DNA from: Clostridiales bacterium
GTDB lineage: Bacteria > Bacillota_E > Sulfobacillia > Sulfobacillales > JAIMBI01
NCBI GenBank assembly: GCA_027318915.1
Contig: DAHVOH010000021.1
Span: forward strand, 1 to 45,976
Length of the DNA stretch: 45,976 nt
Direction: 5' to 3'
The notes beneath the pieces are model-generated. The model was given only the letters and a program-made list of their open reading frames with translations, was not told the DNA's origin and made no database searches. Positions 18,500 to 27,020 of this stretch are shown in pieces. Position 1 is the first letter of the stretch. Each line of letters opens with the position of its first letter. Position numbers and translations under genes: made by a program.

Positions 18500-19185
18500 A
18501 GCCGCACCGCCAGTTGGTCAAGCCACCCCTGCAGGAAGCGCCGGCCGTCCTCGCCGCCCAACCACGGGGCCGAAGCCCGCTCCGGGTGCGGCATGAGTCC
18601 CATGACGTTGCCGGCGGCATTGACAACCCCGGCCACCTGCTCCCAGGATCCGTTGGGATTGGCGGCGGCATCGACCGTTCCGTCCGCCGCGCAGTAGCGC
18701 AGCAGCACACGGGCTTCGCCGGGCGCATTCAACGGATGCGCCGGATCGGGCAGATACCGCCCCTCTATGTGGGCGATGGGGAGGCGGAAAATCTCGCCGG
18801 TCCGGGCGCCAAAGCCCAGCGGGACGCTCTCCAGGCGGACGCCGACCCACTCGCACTGAAATCGCCGCGAGAGATTCATGGTCAGCGCGCCGGGGAGAAA
18901 TCCGCCTTCGGTCAAGATCTGAAACCCGTTGCAAATGCCGAGCACCGGGCCGCCGGCGTCGGCCAGCCGGCGGACCGCGCCCATCACGGGCGAATGGGCC
19001 GCGAGCGCCCCGGCGCGGAGATAGTCCCCGTAGCTGAATCCACCCGGCAGCACCACGGCCCGGACATCGCCCAGATCCGCTTCGCGGTGCCACACGCGGC
19101 GCGCCTCCACGCCGAGGCGGGCCAGCGCATCCACGGTGTCCGCGTCGCAATTGGAACCGGGAAAGGTGATGACGGCCACTTTCAC
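18496..19185 (-). CDS. purQ: FGAM synthase, glutaminase subunit
   Basis: A 229-aa class I glutamine amidotransferase that supplies ammonia to PurL. It begins MKVAVITFPGSNCDADTV, a typical PurQ start, has VVLPGGFSYGDYLRAGALAA, and the nucleophile Cys85 in VLGICNGFQILTEGGFLPG. The His-Glu pair is expected near the C-terminus. The GTG start at 19185 overlaps the purS stop (GTGA), and its stop overlaps purL (ATGA). Together with PurS and PurL it should form the FGAM synthase complex, if the PurL frame is really open. Confidence 0.96.
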   Translation of the reverse strand: MKVAVITFPGSNCDADTVDALARLGVEARRVWHREADLGDVRAVVLPGGFSYGDYLRAGALAAHSPVMGAVRRLADAGGPVLGICNGFQILTEGGFLPGALTMNLSRRFQCEWVGVRLESVPLGFGARTGEIFRLPIAHIEGRYLPDPAHPLNAPGEARVLLRYCAADGTVDAAANPNGSWEQVAGVVNAAGNVMGLMPHPERASAPWLGGEDGRRFLQGWLDQLAVRL

Positions 19186-19418
19186 GCCCTCACCTCCACC
19201 TGGTACGTCTCCAGGACGGGGTTGGCCAGCAGCTGAGCCGCCACCGCCTCCCCCACCTCGGCCGGGTTGGGGGCCTGGACCTCCAGCACCACTTGCCGCC
19301 CGATGCGCAGGTTGGCGACCGGAAAGCCCATCTGCGCCAGGACCGCCTCCACCGCCTCACCGGCCGGATCGCGGACCCCCTCTTTCAAGTGAACGGTCAC
19401 CACCACCGTGGCATTCAT
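19182..19418 (-). CDS. purS: FGAM synthase, PurS subunit
   Basis: A 78-aa protein of exact PurS size. It has VTVHLKEGVRDPAGEAVEAV at the N-terminus and the small alpha/beta ending ANPVLETYQVEV. PurS dimers bridge PurQ and PurL in bacteria that lack the fused large enzyme. ATG at 19418 overlaps the purC stop and its own TGA overlaps the purQ GTG, so three genes are coupled in a row. Confidence 0.95.
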   Translation of the reverse strand: MNATVVVTVHLKEGVRDPAGEAVEAVLAQMGFPVANLRIGRQVVLEVQAPNPAEVGEAVAAQLLANPVLETYQVEVRA

Positions 19419-20122
19419 GGCGTCACCACCCGCCGCAAGACTTCCTGATATGCATCCTCCACCCCGCCCAGATCGCGCCGAAACCGATCTTTGTCCAACT
19501 TCTCATGCGTGTGGCGGTCCCACAGACGGCAGGTGTCGGGCGTAATCTCGTCTCCCAGCACCAGTTGGCCGCCCGCCCGGCCAAATTCCAGCTTGAAGTC
19601 CACCAACAGCAGATCCCGCTCGGCGAAGAACCGGGACAGCAGCTGGTTGACGCGCCGCGCTTGACTCTTCAACTGCGCCAGTTCGTCCGGCGTCGCCGCG
19701 TTCACCAGCGCCACATGCTCGTCGTTGAAGAGCGGGTCGCCCAACGCGTCACTCTTGTAGTAAATCTCCACAATCGGGACCGGGATGTCGGTGCCTTCGG
19801 GGAGCCCCGTCCGCTGCGCCAGCGATCCCGCCACGATGTTGCGCGTCACCACTTCCAGCGGCACCATGCTCAACCGCCGCACCTCCAGCCGGCGGTCATC
19901 CATCTGCCGTACGAAGTGGGTGGCCACGCCTTGAGCGGCCAGCAGGGTCAGCAGGACGGCCGTCACGCGAGCGTTGACGACCCCCTTGCCCGTGATTTGC
20001 CCTCGCTTCAGCCCGTTGTGGGCAGTCGCGTCGTCCTTGAACTCCATGATGACCTGACCGGCTGCATCGGTGGACCAAATCCGCTTGGCCTTCCCTTCGT
20101 ACAGCATCCGAGACTCCGCCAT
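19415..20122 (-). CDS. purC: SAICAR synthetase
   Basis: A 235-aa enzyme joining CAIR with aspartate. It starts MAESRMLYEGKAKRIWSTD, followed by KDDATAHNGLKRGQITGKG, EVVTRNIVAGSLAQRTG, LLVDFKLEFGRAGGQLVLGD and EITPDTCRLWD, all diagnostic. ATG at 20122 follows GTGAGGAGGACAAC. It is the first gene of the operon, with an untranslated leader of about 150 nt up to a promoter overlapping a PurR-like repeat. Bacillus has purE-K-B ahead of purC; here purEK is about 24 kb away and purB is not in the window. Confidence 0.97.
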   Translation of the reverse strand: MAESRMLYEGKAKRIWSTDAAGQVIMEFKDDATAHNGLKRGQITGKGVVNARVTAVLLTLLAAQGVATHFVRQMDDRRLEVRRLSMVPLEVVTRNIVAGSLAQRTGLPEGTDIPVPIVEIYYKSDALGDPLFNDEHVALVNAATPDELAQLKSQARRVNQLLSRFFAERDLLLVDFKLEFGRAGGQLVLGDEITPDTCRLWDRHTHEKLDKDRFRRDLGGVEDAYQEVLRRVVTP

Positions 20123-20263
20123 GTTGTCCTCCTCACGGCTGCGCGCTCGTGTCGGCGCACCGAATCGACTCCTGCCGCCGCGGCTGGGCCCGTCACGCTC
20201 TTTTGCCCCGTCCGGGCGGTGACCGCCAAGACACCTCCGCCACCGGGCACCCCGTAGTGTGCC

Positions 20264-20308
20264 CCGAACAACTTTTTTGATCGTAGATCATATTGTTCGG
20301 CCGGGCAA
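20264..20308 (-). promoter_or_regulatory. pur operon promoter with PurBox-like inverted repeat
   Basis: On the minus strand TTGCCC (20303-20308) and TACGAT (20280-20285) are 17 nt apart. An inverted repeat CCGAACAA...TTGTTCGG (20264-20271 and 20293-20300) brackets the -10; one arm lies in the spacer. CCGAACAAT is the core of the Bacillus PurR box. The arms are about one helical turn further apart than I recall for Bacillus. A second palindrome TGATC-GTA-GATCA (20278-20290) lies inside. PRPP-responsive PurR repression is the expected control, an inference since no purR is in the window. No purine riboswitch was recognised in the leader. Confidence 0.6.
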
Positions 20309-20481
20309 GCCCGTTCCCCCGCGCGCCGTCGCGGCCCCGCACCCCGACCCGGCTTGCGATGCGGCCCCGCTGCCCCTAAGATCGGCGGCGAGGACGAAAT
20401 GGCGTCCGGCATTGTCTCGGGCTTTCCCCGAGCGAGCCAGTACCCGGTGTCTTGGGGCCGGGCGCGGAACAGGAGCGAGGC

Positions 20482-22122
20482 GTGCGACAGAGTCGACGAA
20501 CCACGGGCCTGTATGCGGCCACCGCCGCGGCCGCGCTGTTGGGCGCCGCCGCCATCTCGTGGCAGTTCACCCGCGCCCAGGAGGCGTGGCAGAGCGGGAT
20601 TCTGGCACTGGCGGCGCTGCAGGAGGCGGCCCGGCTGCACGGGTCCCACGCGGCGGCGCTCAAGTCCCATATGCTTGCCTTGGCGGCCCGTTCCCTGGGG
20701 ATGTCGCCGGCCCAAGGCATCGCCTCCCTGCAGCAAGCGGCCTTGGCCCGCCTCCAGCAACTCGCGGGGAACGGGCTGCCGGGCGTCACCGCGGCTGAGG
20801 ATCTGGTGGTGGCGATCTTGGTGGTCGCCCTCATCGCTCTGCTCTGGCACTTCTGGCACCTCGGCGATCGGCAGGCGCTGGAGCGGCTCCATCTCCAGCA
20901 CCAGCTGGAGGATCTGCACGCGCTCTTATTGTCGTCGGCCACCGACGGCTCTCAACTCAAGCGGGTCATCGAGCGCCTGCTCCAGTACGCGGTGGACAGC
21001 CACGGCCTTCGGCACGCGTTTGTGCTGCGCTGGCACCGCGAGCGGGCCGACGACAGTCTGGAGCTGTATGGGTTTGCGGGCCGCACGCCGCCGCCCTTCT
21101 GGAAGCCGGTGCCGGGTATTTTCGTGGACGGAGCTTTGAGCGGCGTGGGTCTGGCGCTGGAAACGCGCCAACCCTGGCGGTCGGGTCAGCCGCCGGCCGC
21201 ACCGGTGCCAATCCTGCCCGGATTTCACTGGGGTTCGGGCCAGGTGCAGCCGGTCCTGGTGGGCGACGAACCTTTCGGCGTGCTGGTCGCGCTCGGGTCC
21301 AGCGACGACGATGCGTCCGTTCAGCACTTTACCCTCGCGGCCATCGCTCGCCAAATCGGCCACCTGATTCACCAGGCCGAGCTCCAGGCGGATGCCGACC
21401 GGGTGCGCCGCTATGAGGAACAGGCGCGCACCAGCGCGCAGATTCTGGCTCAGCTCAGCCATGAACTCCGCACGCCGCTCGGCCTGGTGAAAGGCTACGC
21501 CGCCACGCTCGCCCACTCCTACGCGGCCCTGTCGCCCGCGGAGCGCGACGAATTCCTGACGACCCTCCTGCAGGAGACCGATCATCTCCAAGACCGTGTC
21601 GATCACCTGCTCCGGATGTCGGCGTGGGATGCGGCGGGCGTCGCTCTCCATCCCGGCTACATCGACGTGGCGAGCTGGTTCGACGACATGGCGCTCCGAT
21701 TCCCCCCGGCCACGCGGCCCCGGATTCGCTGGAACGCCCCGTCCGGTCTGGGTCTCTGGGGGGACGCGGAACAACTGCGCGACATGCTGGCGAACGTCAT
21801 TCAGAACGCGCTCAAATACACCTCCGGCCCAGTGGAGATCGGGGCCTACCCCGGAGACTCCGGGATCGTCCTGACCGTGCGCGACTATGGGCCGGGGGTC
21901 TCGGACCGCGACCTCGCCCGCATCTTCGACCGCTTTTATCGCGGCGCCCGCCGGGCGCCTTCGCCGGTCGGCGGAATGGGCCTCGGTCTCAGCATCGCCC
22001 GCGCCGTCGTCCAGGCCCACCACGGCACCATTCGGGCCGAAAACGCCCCGGCGGGCGGTCTTGTGGTCACGGTCGAACTGCCGATGGCGGCGGTGCCCGA
22101 AACCCGGGCGGAGATCCGATGA
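20482..22122 (+). CDS. Membrane sensor histidine kinase, probable Kdp sensor
   Basis: A 546-aa kinase. Two membrane helices (LYAATAAAALLGAAAISW near residue 12 and LVVAILVVALIALLWHFW near 112) enclose about 80 external residues. A GAF-like domain follows at about 145-310, then HisKA with His327 in QLSHELRTPLGLVKGYA, and HATPase with NVIQNALKYTSG, RDYGPGVSDRDLARIFDRFY and GGMGLGLSIARAVV. Its position before the regulator and kdpFABC, and the GAF-HisKA-HATPase order, point to the KdpD role. The large cytoplasmic KdpD and UspA domains and the four-helix segment of classic KdpD are missing. GTG at 20482 follows AGGAG by 6 nt. It is divergent from purC. Confidence 0.85.
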   Translation: MRQSRRTTGLYAATAAAALLGAAAISWQFTRAQEAWQSGILALAALQEAARLHGSHAAALKSHMLALAARSLGMSPAQGIASLQQAALARLQQLAGNGLPGVTAAEDLVVAILVVALIALLWHFWHLGDRQALERLHLQHQLEDLHALLLSSATDGSQLKRVIERLLQYAVDSHGLRHAFVLRWHRERADDSLELYGFAGRTPPPFWKPVPGIFVDGALSGVGLALETRQPWRSGQPPAAPVPILPGFHWGSGQVQPVLVGDEPFGVLVALGSSDDDASVQHFTLAAIARQIGHLIHQAELQADADRVRRYEEQARTSAQILAQLSHELRTPLGLVKGYAATLAHSYAALSPAERDEFLTTLLQETDHLQDRVDHLLRMSAWDAAGVALHPGYIDVASWFDDMALRFPPATRPRIRWNAPSGLGLWGDAEQLRDMLANVIQNALKYTSGPVEIGAYPGDSGIVLTVRDYGPGVSDRDLARIFDRFYRGARRAPSPVGGMGLGLSIARAVVQAHHGTIRAENAPAGGLVVTVELPMAAVPETRAEIR

Positions 22123-22844
22123 GCCGCGAGGCGGGCGCCCGGGGCGGGTCCCGGGAACTCATCCTGGTGGTGGACGATGAGCCGCGCTATCGGCGCCTCA
22201 TCGTCACCAATCTGCAGCTGGCCGGCTACGCCACCCGCGAGGCGGAGGATGGCGCCGCCGCGCTGGAGGCCTTGGAGCGGCATCCGCCCGATCTGGTTCT
22301 GTTGGATTTGAGACTGCCGACGCTGGACGGGTATGAAGTGTGTCGCCGCATTCGCCAACGCTCCGCCGTGCCCATCGTGATGGTGACCGCCTTGGACACC
22401 GAAGCGGATCTGGTGCGCGGTCTCGACACGGGCGCGGACGACTACATTGTCAAGCCGTTCGGCCCCGACGAGCTGCTGGCCCGGATTCGGGCGGTGCTCC
22501 GGCGCTCCGCGCTTCCGGAGGCGGAACGCATGGCGGGGTGCGGGGCGGTGCGCCTCGACCCGGCCACCCGCAGCGTGCTGGTGGACGGGCGCCAGGAGGC
22601 GCTCACACCCACCGAATGGCGCCTGTTGTCCCTGCTGGTGGCCCATTGCGGCAAGGTGCTCACGCACGAATTTCTGCTGGCCCGCGTGTGGGGACCGGAG
22701 TACCACTCCGACTACGAATATCTCCGCGTCTATATCCGCCGCCTGCGCCATCTTTTAGAGGCGGATCCCTCTCATCCGGTGCGGCTGGTCACCCGTCCCG
22801 CCATCGGGTACATGCTGCGCCAGGATCCCAACCCGCCCGCCTGA
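22119..22844 (+). CDS. kdpE: OmpR-family response regulator, probable KdpE
   Basis: A 241-aa regulator. The receiver has the acidic pair LVVDDEPRYRR, phospho-acceptor Asp63 in LVLLDLRLPTLDGYEV, MVTALDTEADLVRGLDTG and the Lys in DDYIVKPFGPDELLARIRA. The winged helix contains ALTPTEWRLLSLLVAHCGKV, YEYLRVYIRRLRHLLE and a wing ending RPAIGYMLRQ. It overlaps the kinase stop by 4 nt (ATGA) and precedes the kdp genes. A TTTATC-N5-TTTACG repeat just after it resembles the known KdpE target, which supports the KdpE assignment beyond mere position. Confidence 0.85.
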   Translation: MSREAGARGGSRELILVVDDEPRYRRLIVTNLQLAGYATREAEDGAAALEALERHPPDLVLLDLRLPTLDGYEVCRRIRQRSAVPIVMVTALDTEADLVRGLDTGADDYIVKPFGPDELLARIRAVLRRSALPEAERMAGCGAVRLDPATRSVLVDGRQEALTPTEWRLLSLLVAHCGKVLTHEFLLARVWGPEYHSDYEYLRVYIRRLRHLLEADPSHPVRLVTRPAIGYMLRQDPNPPA

Positions 22845-22852
22845 GCGCGCCG

Positions 22853-22869
22853 TTTATCCTTTTTTTACG
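22853..22869 (+). promoter_or_regulatory. KdpE-like operator (TTTATC-N5-TTTACG)
   Basis: Direct half-sites TTTATC (22853-22858) and TTTACG (22864-22869) are 5 nt apart in a T-rich block followed by C-rich DNA. From memory the E. coli kdp operator is TTTATA-CTTTT-TTTACA with the same spacer, so ten of twelve half-site bases agree. A second TTTTTACG lies 32 nt further (22894-22901). A weak promoter TTGGGA (22886) / GACACT (22911) would place the operator near -60, about where it lies in E. coli. Confidence 0.6.
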
Positions 22870-22938
22870 GCCTCGCCCCCGCTGTTTGGGACATTTTTAC
22901 GTGTGGCGGAGACACTGGAGGCGTTGGCGGGTGGGGGG

Positions 22939-23028
22939 ATGGTCATGCTCGATGCGGCGATGGTTCTGCTGACGCTCGGGCTGTTCGGCGGGCTGATCGC
23001 GCTGGGCCACTATTTGGACCGTCTGTAG
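22939..23028 (+). CDS. Tiny membrane protein at head of kdp operon
   Basis: A 29-aa ORF starting at ATG 22939 after a purine-rich GGTGGGGGG. It is one hydrophobic helix (VLLTLGLFGGLIALGHYL) ending in DRL. Similar one-helix peptides with a xxDRL end occur ahead of kdpF in some other bacteria, by my recollection. It is too short for homology to prove anything. Position directly between the KdpE-like site and kdpF suggests a Kdp accessory peptide. ATG at 22945 is an alternative start. Confidence 0.55.
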   Translation: MVMLDAAMVLLTLGLFGGLIALGHYLDRL

Positions 23029-23098
23029 GTCAGCGGCGGCCTGCGGTCGGACGCCCGGCCGGCGGGGACAGGGAGTCAAACGGGGGAGGGATCGGTTG

Positions 23099-23191
23099 AT
23101 GGCGGCACTGGCCGGCTGGGGTCTCATGGCGCTGTCTGTCCTGGTCCTGGCGTACCTGACCTACGTGGTGGTGCGACCGAACCGGTTCTGA
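23099..23191 (+). CDS. kdpF: K+-transporting ATPase subunit KdpF
   Basis: A 30-aa single-helix peptide with core LMALSVLVLAYLTYVVV and the end RPNRF, matching the KdpF pattern (LLxxYLxYALxxPExF). KdpF stabilises the KdpABC complex in the membrane. ATG at 23099 is preceded by GGGGGAGGG at 8 nt. It lies 19 nt before kdpA. Confidence 0.85.
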   Translation: MAALAGWGLMALSVLVLAYLTYVVVRPNRF

Positions 23192-23210
23192 CGAGAGCGA
23201 GGCGGCTTTC

Positions 23211-24905
23211 ATGTCGATAGAGACCGTGCTGACGTGGCTGGTGGCGCTCGGTGTGCTGGCGATCGCCATCAAGCCCATGGGCACCTATGTGGCCCGCGTG
23301 TTCACCTTTCAACCCACGGTGCTGGACCCGGTCTTCGCCCGCCCGGAACGCTGGTTCTTTCGCACCATCGGCGTGCGCCCGGATGACAGCATGTCCGCCA
23401 AACAGTACGGATTCGCGCTGGTCATCACCAACCTGGTGTTCATGTTGGGCGCATACGTCGCGCTGCGCGGCCAGGGGCTGTTGCCGTTCAACCCGCTGCA
23501 TCTGCCGGCGATCAATCCGCGGCTGGCGTTCAACACCGCCGCCAGTTTCACCACCAACACCAACTGGCAGGCGTATGCCGGGGAAAACACCCTGTCGTAC
23601 TTCTCCCAGTTTGCCGTCCTGTCGTTCCTGCAGTTCGTGACCCCGGCCTCGGGCGCGGCGGCAGGCATCGCCTTCCTGCGCGCCTTGGCCGGGCGGCCGC
23701 TCGGCAACTTTTTCGTCGATCTGACCCTGGCCTGCACCCGGCTGCTGCTGCCGCTGGCCGTGGTGTTCACGCTGGTGTTGGTCTGGCAGGGCGTGCCCGA
23801 GACGCTGGGCAACTACCTGCACATTCACACCTTGGCGGGTCCGACCCAGGTGGTGCCGCGCGGTCCCATCGCCAGTTGGGAAGCGATTGAGCATCTCGGA
23901 CAAAACGGCGGCGGGTTTACCAATGCCAACAGCGCCAATCCGGTGGAGAATCCGACGCCGGTCAGCAACATTATCGAGATTGTCGCCATGGGGCTCTTGC
24001 CCGTGAGCTTTTTCTACACGTTTGGCGTGATGACCAACCGGCGCCGCGTGGCCTGGACCCTCATCGGCGTCGCGGGCTTTCTGCTGCTGGGCATGCTGGC
24101 GCTCATCTACTTCCCCGAGGCCGGGGGCAACCCCGTCGTGAATGCGCTGGGTCTCCAAGGGACGGCCAACTGGGTTGGCAAGGAAATTCGGCTGGGCATC
24201 GGGGGCACCAGTCTGTTCGAGACCGCGACCATGGCCTTTACCACCGGGTCGGTGGCCAGCGCCCACGACAGCTACCTGCCGCTCTCGTCGCTGTCATTCT
24301 TCATCGGCATGTTTCTCAACATGGTGTTCGGCGGCAAGGGCGTCGGCCTACTCAACATGCTGATGTTCGTCATCATCACCGTGTTCGTGATTGGACTCAT
24401 GGTCGGCCGCACCCCGGAATTTCTGGGCAAGAAGATTGAGACCCGCGAAGTGTCCCTGGCCTCGATCGCCTTTCTGCTGCATCCGCTGCTGATTTTGGGC
24501 GGCGTCGCGCTGGCCGTGTATGTGCCGGCCGGGCTGGCCGGCGTCTTGAACCCCGGACCTCACGGCCTGAGCGAGATTCTCTACGCTTTTTCGTCCGGCG
24601 CCGCCAACAACGGCTCCGCCTTTGCCGGCCTCAACGCCGCGCTGCCCTTTTACGAAGTGGCCATTGGCATCGTGGTGGTCATCGGGCGGTATGCGTCCCT
24701 GCTGGCCATGTTGATTTTGGGCGAGTCGCTGCTGAACAAGAAGGCGGTGCCCGAAACATTGGGGACGCTGCGCACCGACAACGCCCTGTTCGGCGGCATT
24801 CTCCTGGCCACCATCGCCATTCTGAACGCGCTCACGTTTTTCCCGGTGATCGCGCTGGGCCCGCTGGCGGAGCAGTTTCTGCTGCTGCAGCACCGATTGT
24901 TCTAA
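23211..24905 (+). CDS. kdpA: K+-transporting ATPase subunit A
   Basis: A 564-aa polytopic membrane protein of normal KdpA length, the K+-selective subunit. The selectivity-loop segments are visible: FNTAASFTTNTNWQAYAGE near residue 103, GQNGGGFTNANSANPVENP near 230, and SSGAANNGSAFAGLN near 463. The N-terminus WLVALGVLAIAIKPMGTYVA and the conserved PERWFF follow the family. ATG at 23211 has GAGCGAGGCGG ahead. It takes K+ from outside and passes it through the intramembrane tunnel to KdpB. Confidence 0.97.
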   Translation: MSIETVLTWLVALGVLAIAIKPMGTYVARVFTFQPTVLDPVFARPERWFFRTIGVRPDDSMSAKQYGFALVITNLVFMLGAYVALRGQGLLPFNPLHLPAINPRLAFNTAASFTTNTNWQAYAGENTLSYFSQFAVLSFLQFVTPASGAAAGIAFLRALAGRPLGNFFVDLTLACTRLLLPLAVVFTLVLVWQGVPETLGNYLHIHTLAGPTQVVPRGPIASWEAIEHLGQNGGGFTNANSANPVENPTPVSNIIEIVAMGLLPVSFFYTFGVMTNRRRVAWTLIGVAGFLLLGMLALIYFPEAGGNPVVNALGLQGTANWVGKEIRLGIGGTSLFETATMAFTTGSVASAHDSYLPLSSLSFFIGMFLNMVFGGKGVGLLNMLMFVIITVFVIGLMVGRTPEFLGKKIETREVSLASIAFLLHPLLILGGVALAVYVPAGLAGVLNPGPHGLSEILYAFSSGAANNGSAFAGLNAALPFYEVAIGIVVVIGRYASLLAMLILGESLLNKKAVPETLGTLRTDNALFGGILLATIAILNALTFFPVIALGPLAEQFLLLQHRLF

Positions 24906-24947
24906 GGTCCTGGCCGTGACGTCCCATGGGCACTGCAGGAGGTGGAT

Positions 24948-26975
24948 ATGGCAACCGAAACCTGGGCCGCGCCGCGTCCCCACGCCGAGTGGGGGGTGCT
25001 GCTGAAGGCCACCCTGGCCAAGTTGGCGCCGCAGCGCATGTGGTTCAATCCGGTGATGTTTGTCGTGGAGCTGGGCACCGCCGTCGCGTTGCTGCTGGCG
25101 GTCGGCGCACCCACGGCCGCCGACCGCGCCTACGACGCTCTTGTCACCGTGGTGCTGTTCGTCACCCTGCTGTTCGCCACCTTCGCCGAATCGTACGCCG
25201 AAGCCCGCGGGCGGGCTCAAGCCGAATTCCTGCGACGCACGAAAGCCACCACCCGGGCGCGGGTGGTGAGCGATCCGCAGGCGGCCGACACCGCTGTCTT
25301 CGTCGACTCCACCGAACTGCGCCGCGGCATGTTGGTGCTCATTCTGGCCGGTGAGGCCATCCCCGGCGACGGCGTCGTCCTGCAGGGCGTCGGCTCGGTC
25401 GACGAAAGCGCCATTACGGGCGAGTCCGCCTCGGTGCTCAAAGCGGAGGGCGATGCGGTCACCGGTGGTACCATGCTGCTGTCGGACCAGTTGGTGGTGG
25501 AGATTGCGGTCGACCCGGGCGAGTCGTTCCTGGATCGCATGATTGCGCTGGTGGAAGGCGCGCAGCGGCAGAAGACCCCCAACGAGGTGGCGCTCACCGC
25601 CCTGTTGGGTGTGCTCACCTTGATTTTCGTCCTGGTCGTGGTCACGCTGGTGCCCACCGCCCGGTACTTCAGTCCGCAGGCCACGCAAACCGCCACCATG
25701 GTGGCCTTGCTGGTCTGCCTCATCCCCACCACCATCGGCGCGTTGCTATCGGCCATCGGCATCGCCGGGATGAACCGCGTCGCGCTGGTCAACGTGGTGG
25801 CCAAGTCAGGCCGCGCCGTCGAAGCCGCCGGCGATGTCGACACGCTGATTCTCGACAAGACCGGCACCATCACCGTTGGCAACCGCATGGCCACCGAATT
25901 CCTCACCCTGCCGGGCGTCAGCCAGGAGCAGATCGCCGCCGCCGCGCTCCTGGCGTCGCTGGCGGACTCCACCCCCGAGGGGCGCTCCGTGGTGGACTTG
26001 GCGCGCCGGCTACTCGGCGATCGGGCGCCCGAAAGCGCGGACGGCGATCCCATCCCGTTTTCGGCCCGAACCCGGATGAGCGGCATCGACCTGGCCGACG
26101 GGCGGCGGATTCGCAAGGGCGCGGTCAGCGCCATCAAGGCCTTGAACGACAATCCGCCCGCCCGCATCGATGAACTGGGCGACCGGGTGGCGCGCGATGG
26201 GGCCACACCGCTGGCCGTCGCCGTGGACAATCAACTGCTGGGCATCATCCGCCTGCAGGACATCGTCAAGACCGGCCTGCGCGAGCGGTTCCAGGAATTT
26301 CGCGCCATGGGCATCCGCACCATCATGGCCACCGGCGACAACCGCATCACGGCCGCGGTCATCGCGCAGGAAGCCGGCGTGGACGACTTTGTGGCGGAGG
26401 CCACGCCGGAGGACAAAATCCTGCTGATCCGCCGCGAGCAGGCGGCCGGCAAGCTGGTGGCGATGACGGGCGACGGCACCAATGACGCTCCGGCGCTCGC
26501 CCAGGCCGACGTGGGCCTGGCCATGAACAGCGGCACCATGCCCGCCAAGGAAGCGGCCAACATGATTGACCTGGATTCCAATCCCACCAAGCTGTTGGAC
26601 GTGGTGATGATTGGAAAGCAGCTGCTCATCACCCGCGGCGCCCTGACCACCTTCTCCATCGCCAATGACGTGGCCAAGTACTTTGCCATCATCCCGGCGA
26701 TGTTCGCGGCGGTGCCCACGCTGCGGGTGCTGGGCGCTCTCAACATCATGGGTCTCAAGACCCCGCACGGCGCCATTCTCTCCGCGCTCATCTTCAACGC
26801 CCTCATCATTCCGGCCTTAATCCCGTTCGCGGTCCGGGGCGTGCGCTACCGGGCCGAGTCGGCCCAGCGCATGCTGGCGCGCAACGTTTTCAACTGGGGC
26901 GTGCTGGGCGTCATCATTCCCTTTGTGGGCATCTGGGGGATCGACCGCATCCTGGGTCTGGTGGGACTGGGCTAG
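24948..26975 (+). CDS. kdpB: K+-transporting P-type ATPase subunit B
   Basis: A 675-aa P-type ATPase. The actuator loop has ESAITGESASVL. The membrane motif is CLIPTTIGALLSAIGIAGMN. The phosphorylated Asp is residue 303 in LILDKTGTITVGNRM. The nucleotide domain has FSARTRMSG and RKGAVSAIKAL, and the hinge is MTGDGTNDAPALAQADVGLA. All functional residues look intact. ATG at 24948 follows AGGAGGT at 4 nt; GTG at 24942 is inside that site. It drives K+ import by ATP hydrolysis in complex with KdpA, KdpC and KdpF. Confidence 0.97.
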   Translation: MATETWAAPRPHAEWGVLLKATLAKLAPQRMWFNPVMFVVELGTAVALLLAVGAPTAADRAYDALVTVVLFVTLLFATFAESYAEARGRAQAEFLRRTKATTRARVVSDPQAADTAVFVDSTELRRGMLVLILAGEAIPGDGVVLQGVGSVDESAITGESASVLKAEGDAVTGGTMLLSDQLVVEIAVDPGESFLDRMIALVEGAQRQKTPNEVALTALLGVLTLIFVLVVVTLVPTARYFSPQATQTATMVALLVCLIPTTIGALLSAIGIAGMNRVALVNVVAKSGRAVEAAGDVDTLILDKTGTITVGNRMATEFLTLPGVSQEQIAAAALLASLADSTPEGRSVVDLARRLLGDRAPESADGDPIPFSARTRMSGIDLADGRRIRKGAVSAIKALNDNPPARIDELGDRVARDGATPLAVAVDNQLLGIIRLQDIVKTGLRERFQEFRAMGIRTIMATGDNRITAAVIAQEAGVDDFVAEATPEDKILLIRREQAAGKLVAMTGDGTNDAPALAQADVGLAMNSGTMPAKEAANMIDLDSNPTKLLDVVMIGKQLLITRGALTTFSIANDVAKYFAIIPAMFAAVPTLRVLGALNIMGLKTPHGAILSALIFNALIIPALIPFAVRGVRYRAESAQRMLARNVFNWGVLGVIIPFVGIWGIDRILGLVGLG

Positions 26976-27020
26976 GCGCGGGGGTGAAGAGCCGGGCCGG
27001 AGCCATGGAGGAGGTTCGCG

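Noticed and set aside
20123..20263. Purine riboswitch in the purC leader
   Set aside because: No purine-aptamer core or typical loop sequences were seen; the promoter repeat explains regulation better.
24348..25688. 446-aa minus-strand frame opposite kdpA/kdpB
   Set aside because: Low-complexity His/Gln/Gly-rich translation, typical of antisense to membrane-protein codons.
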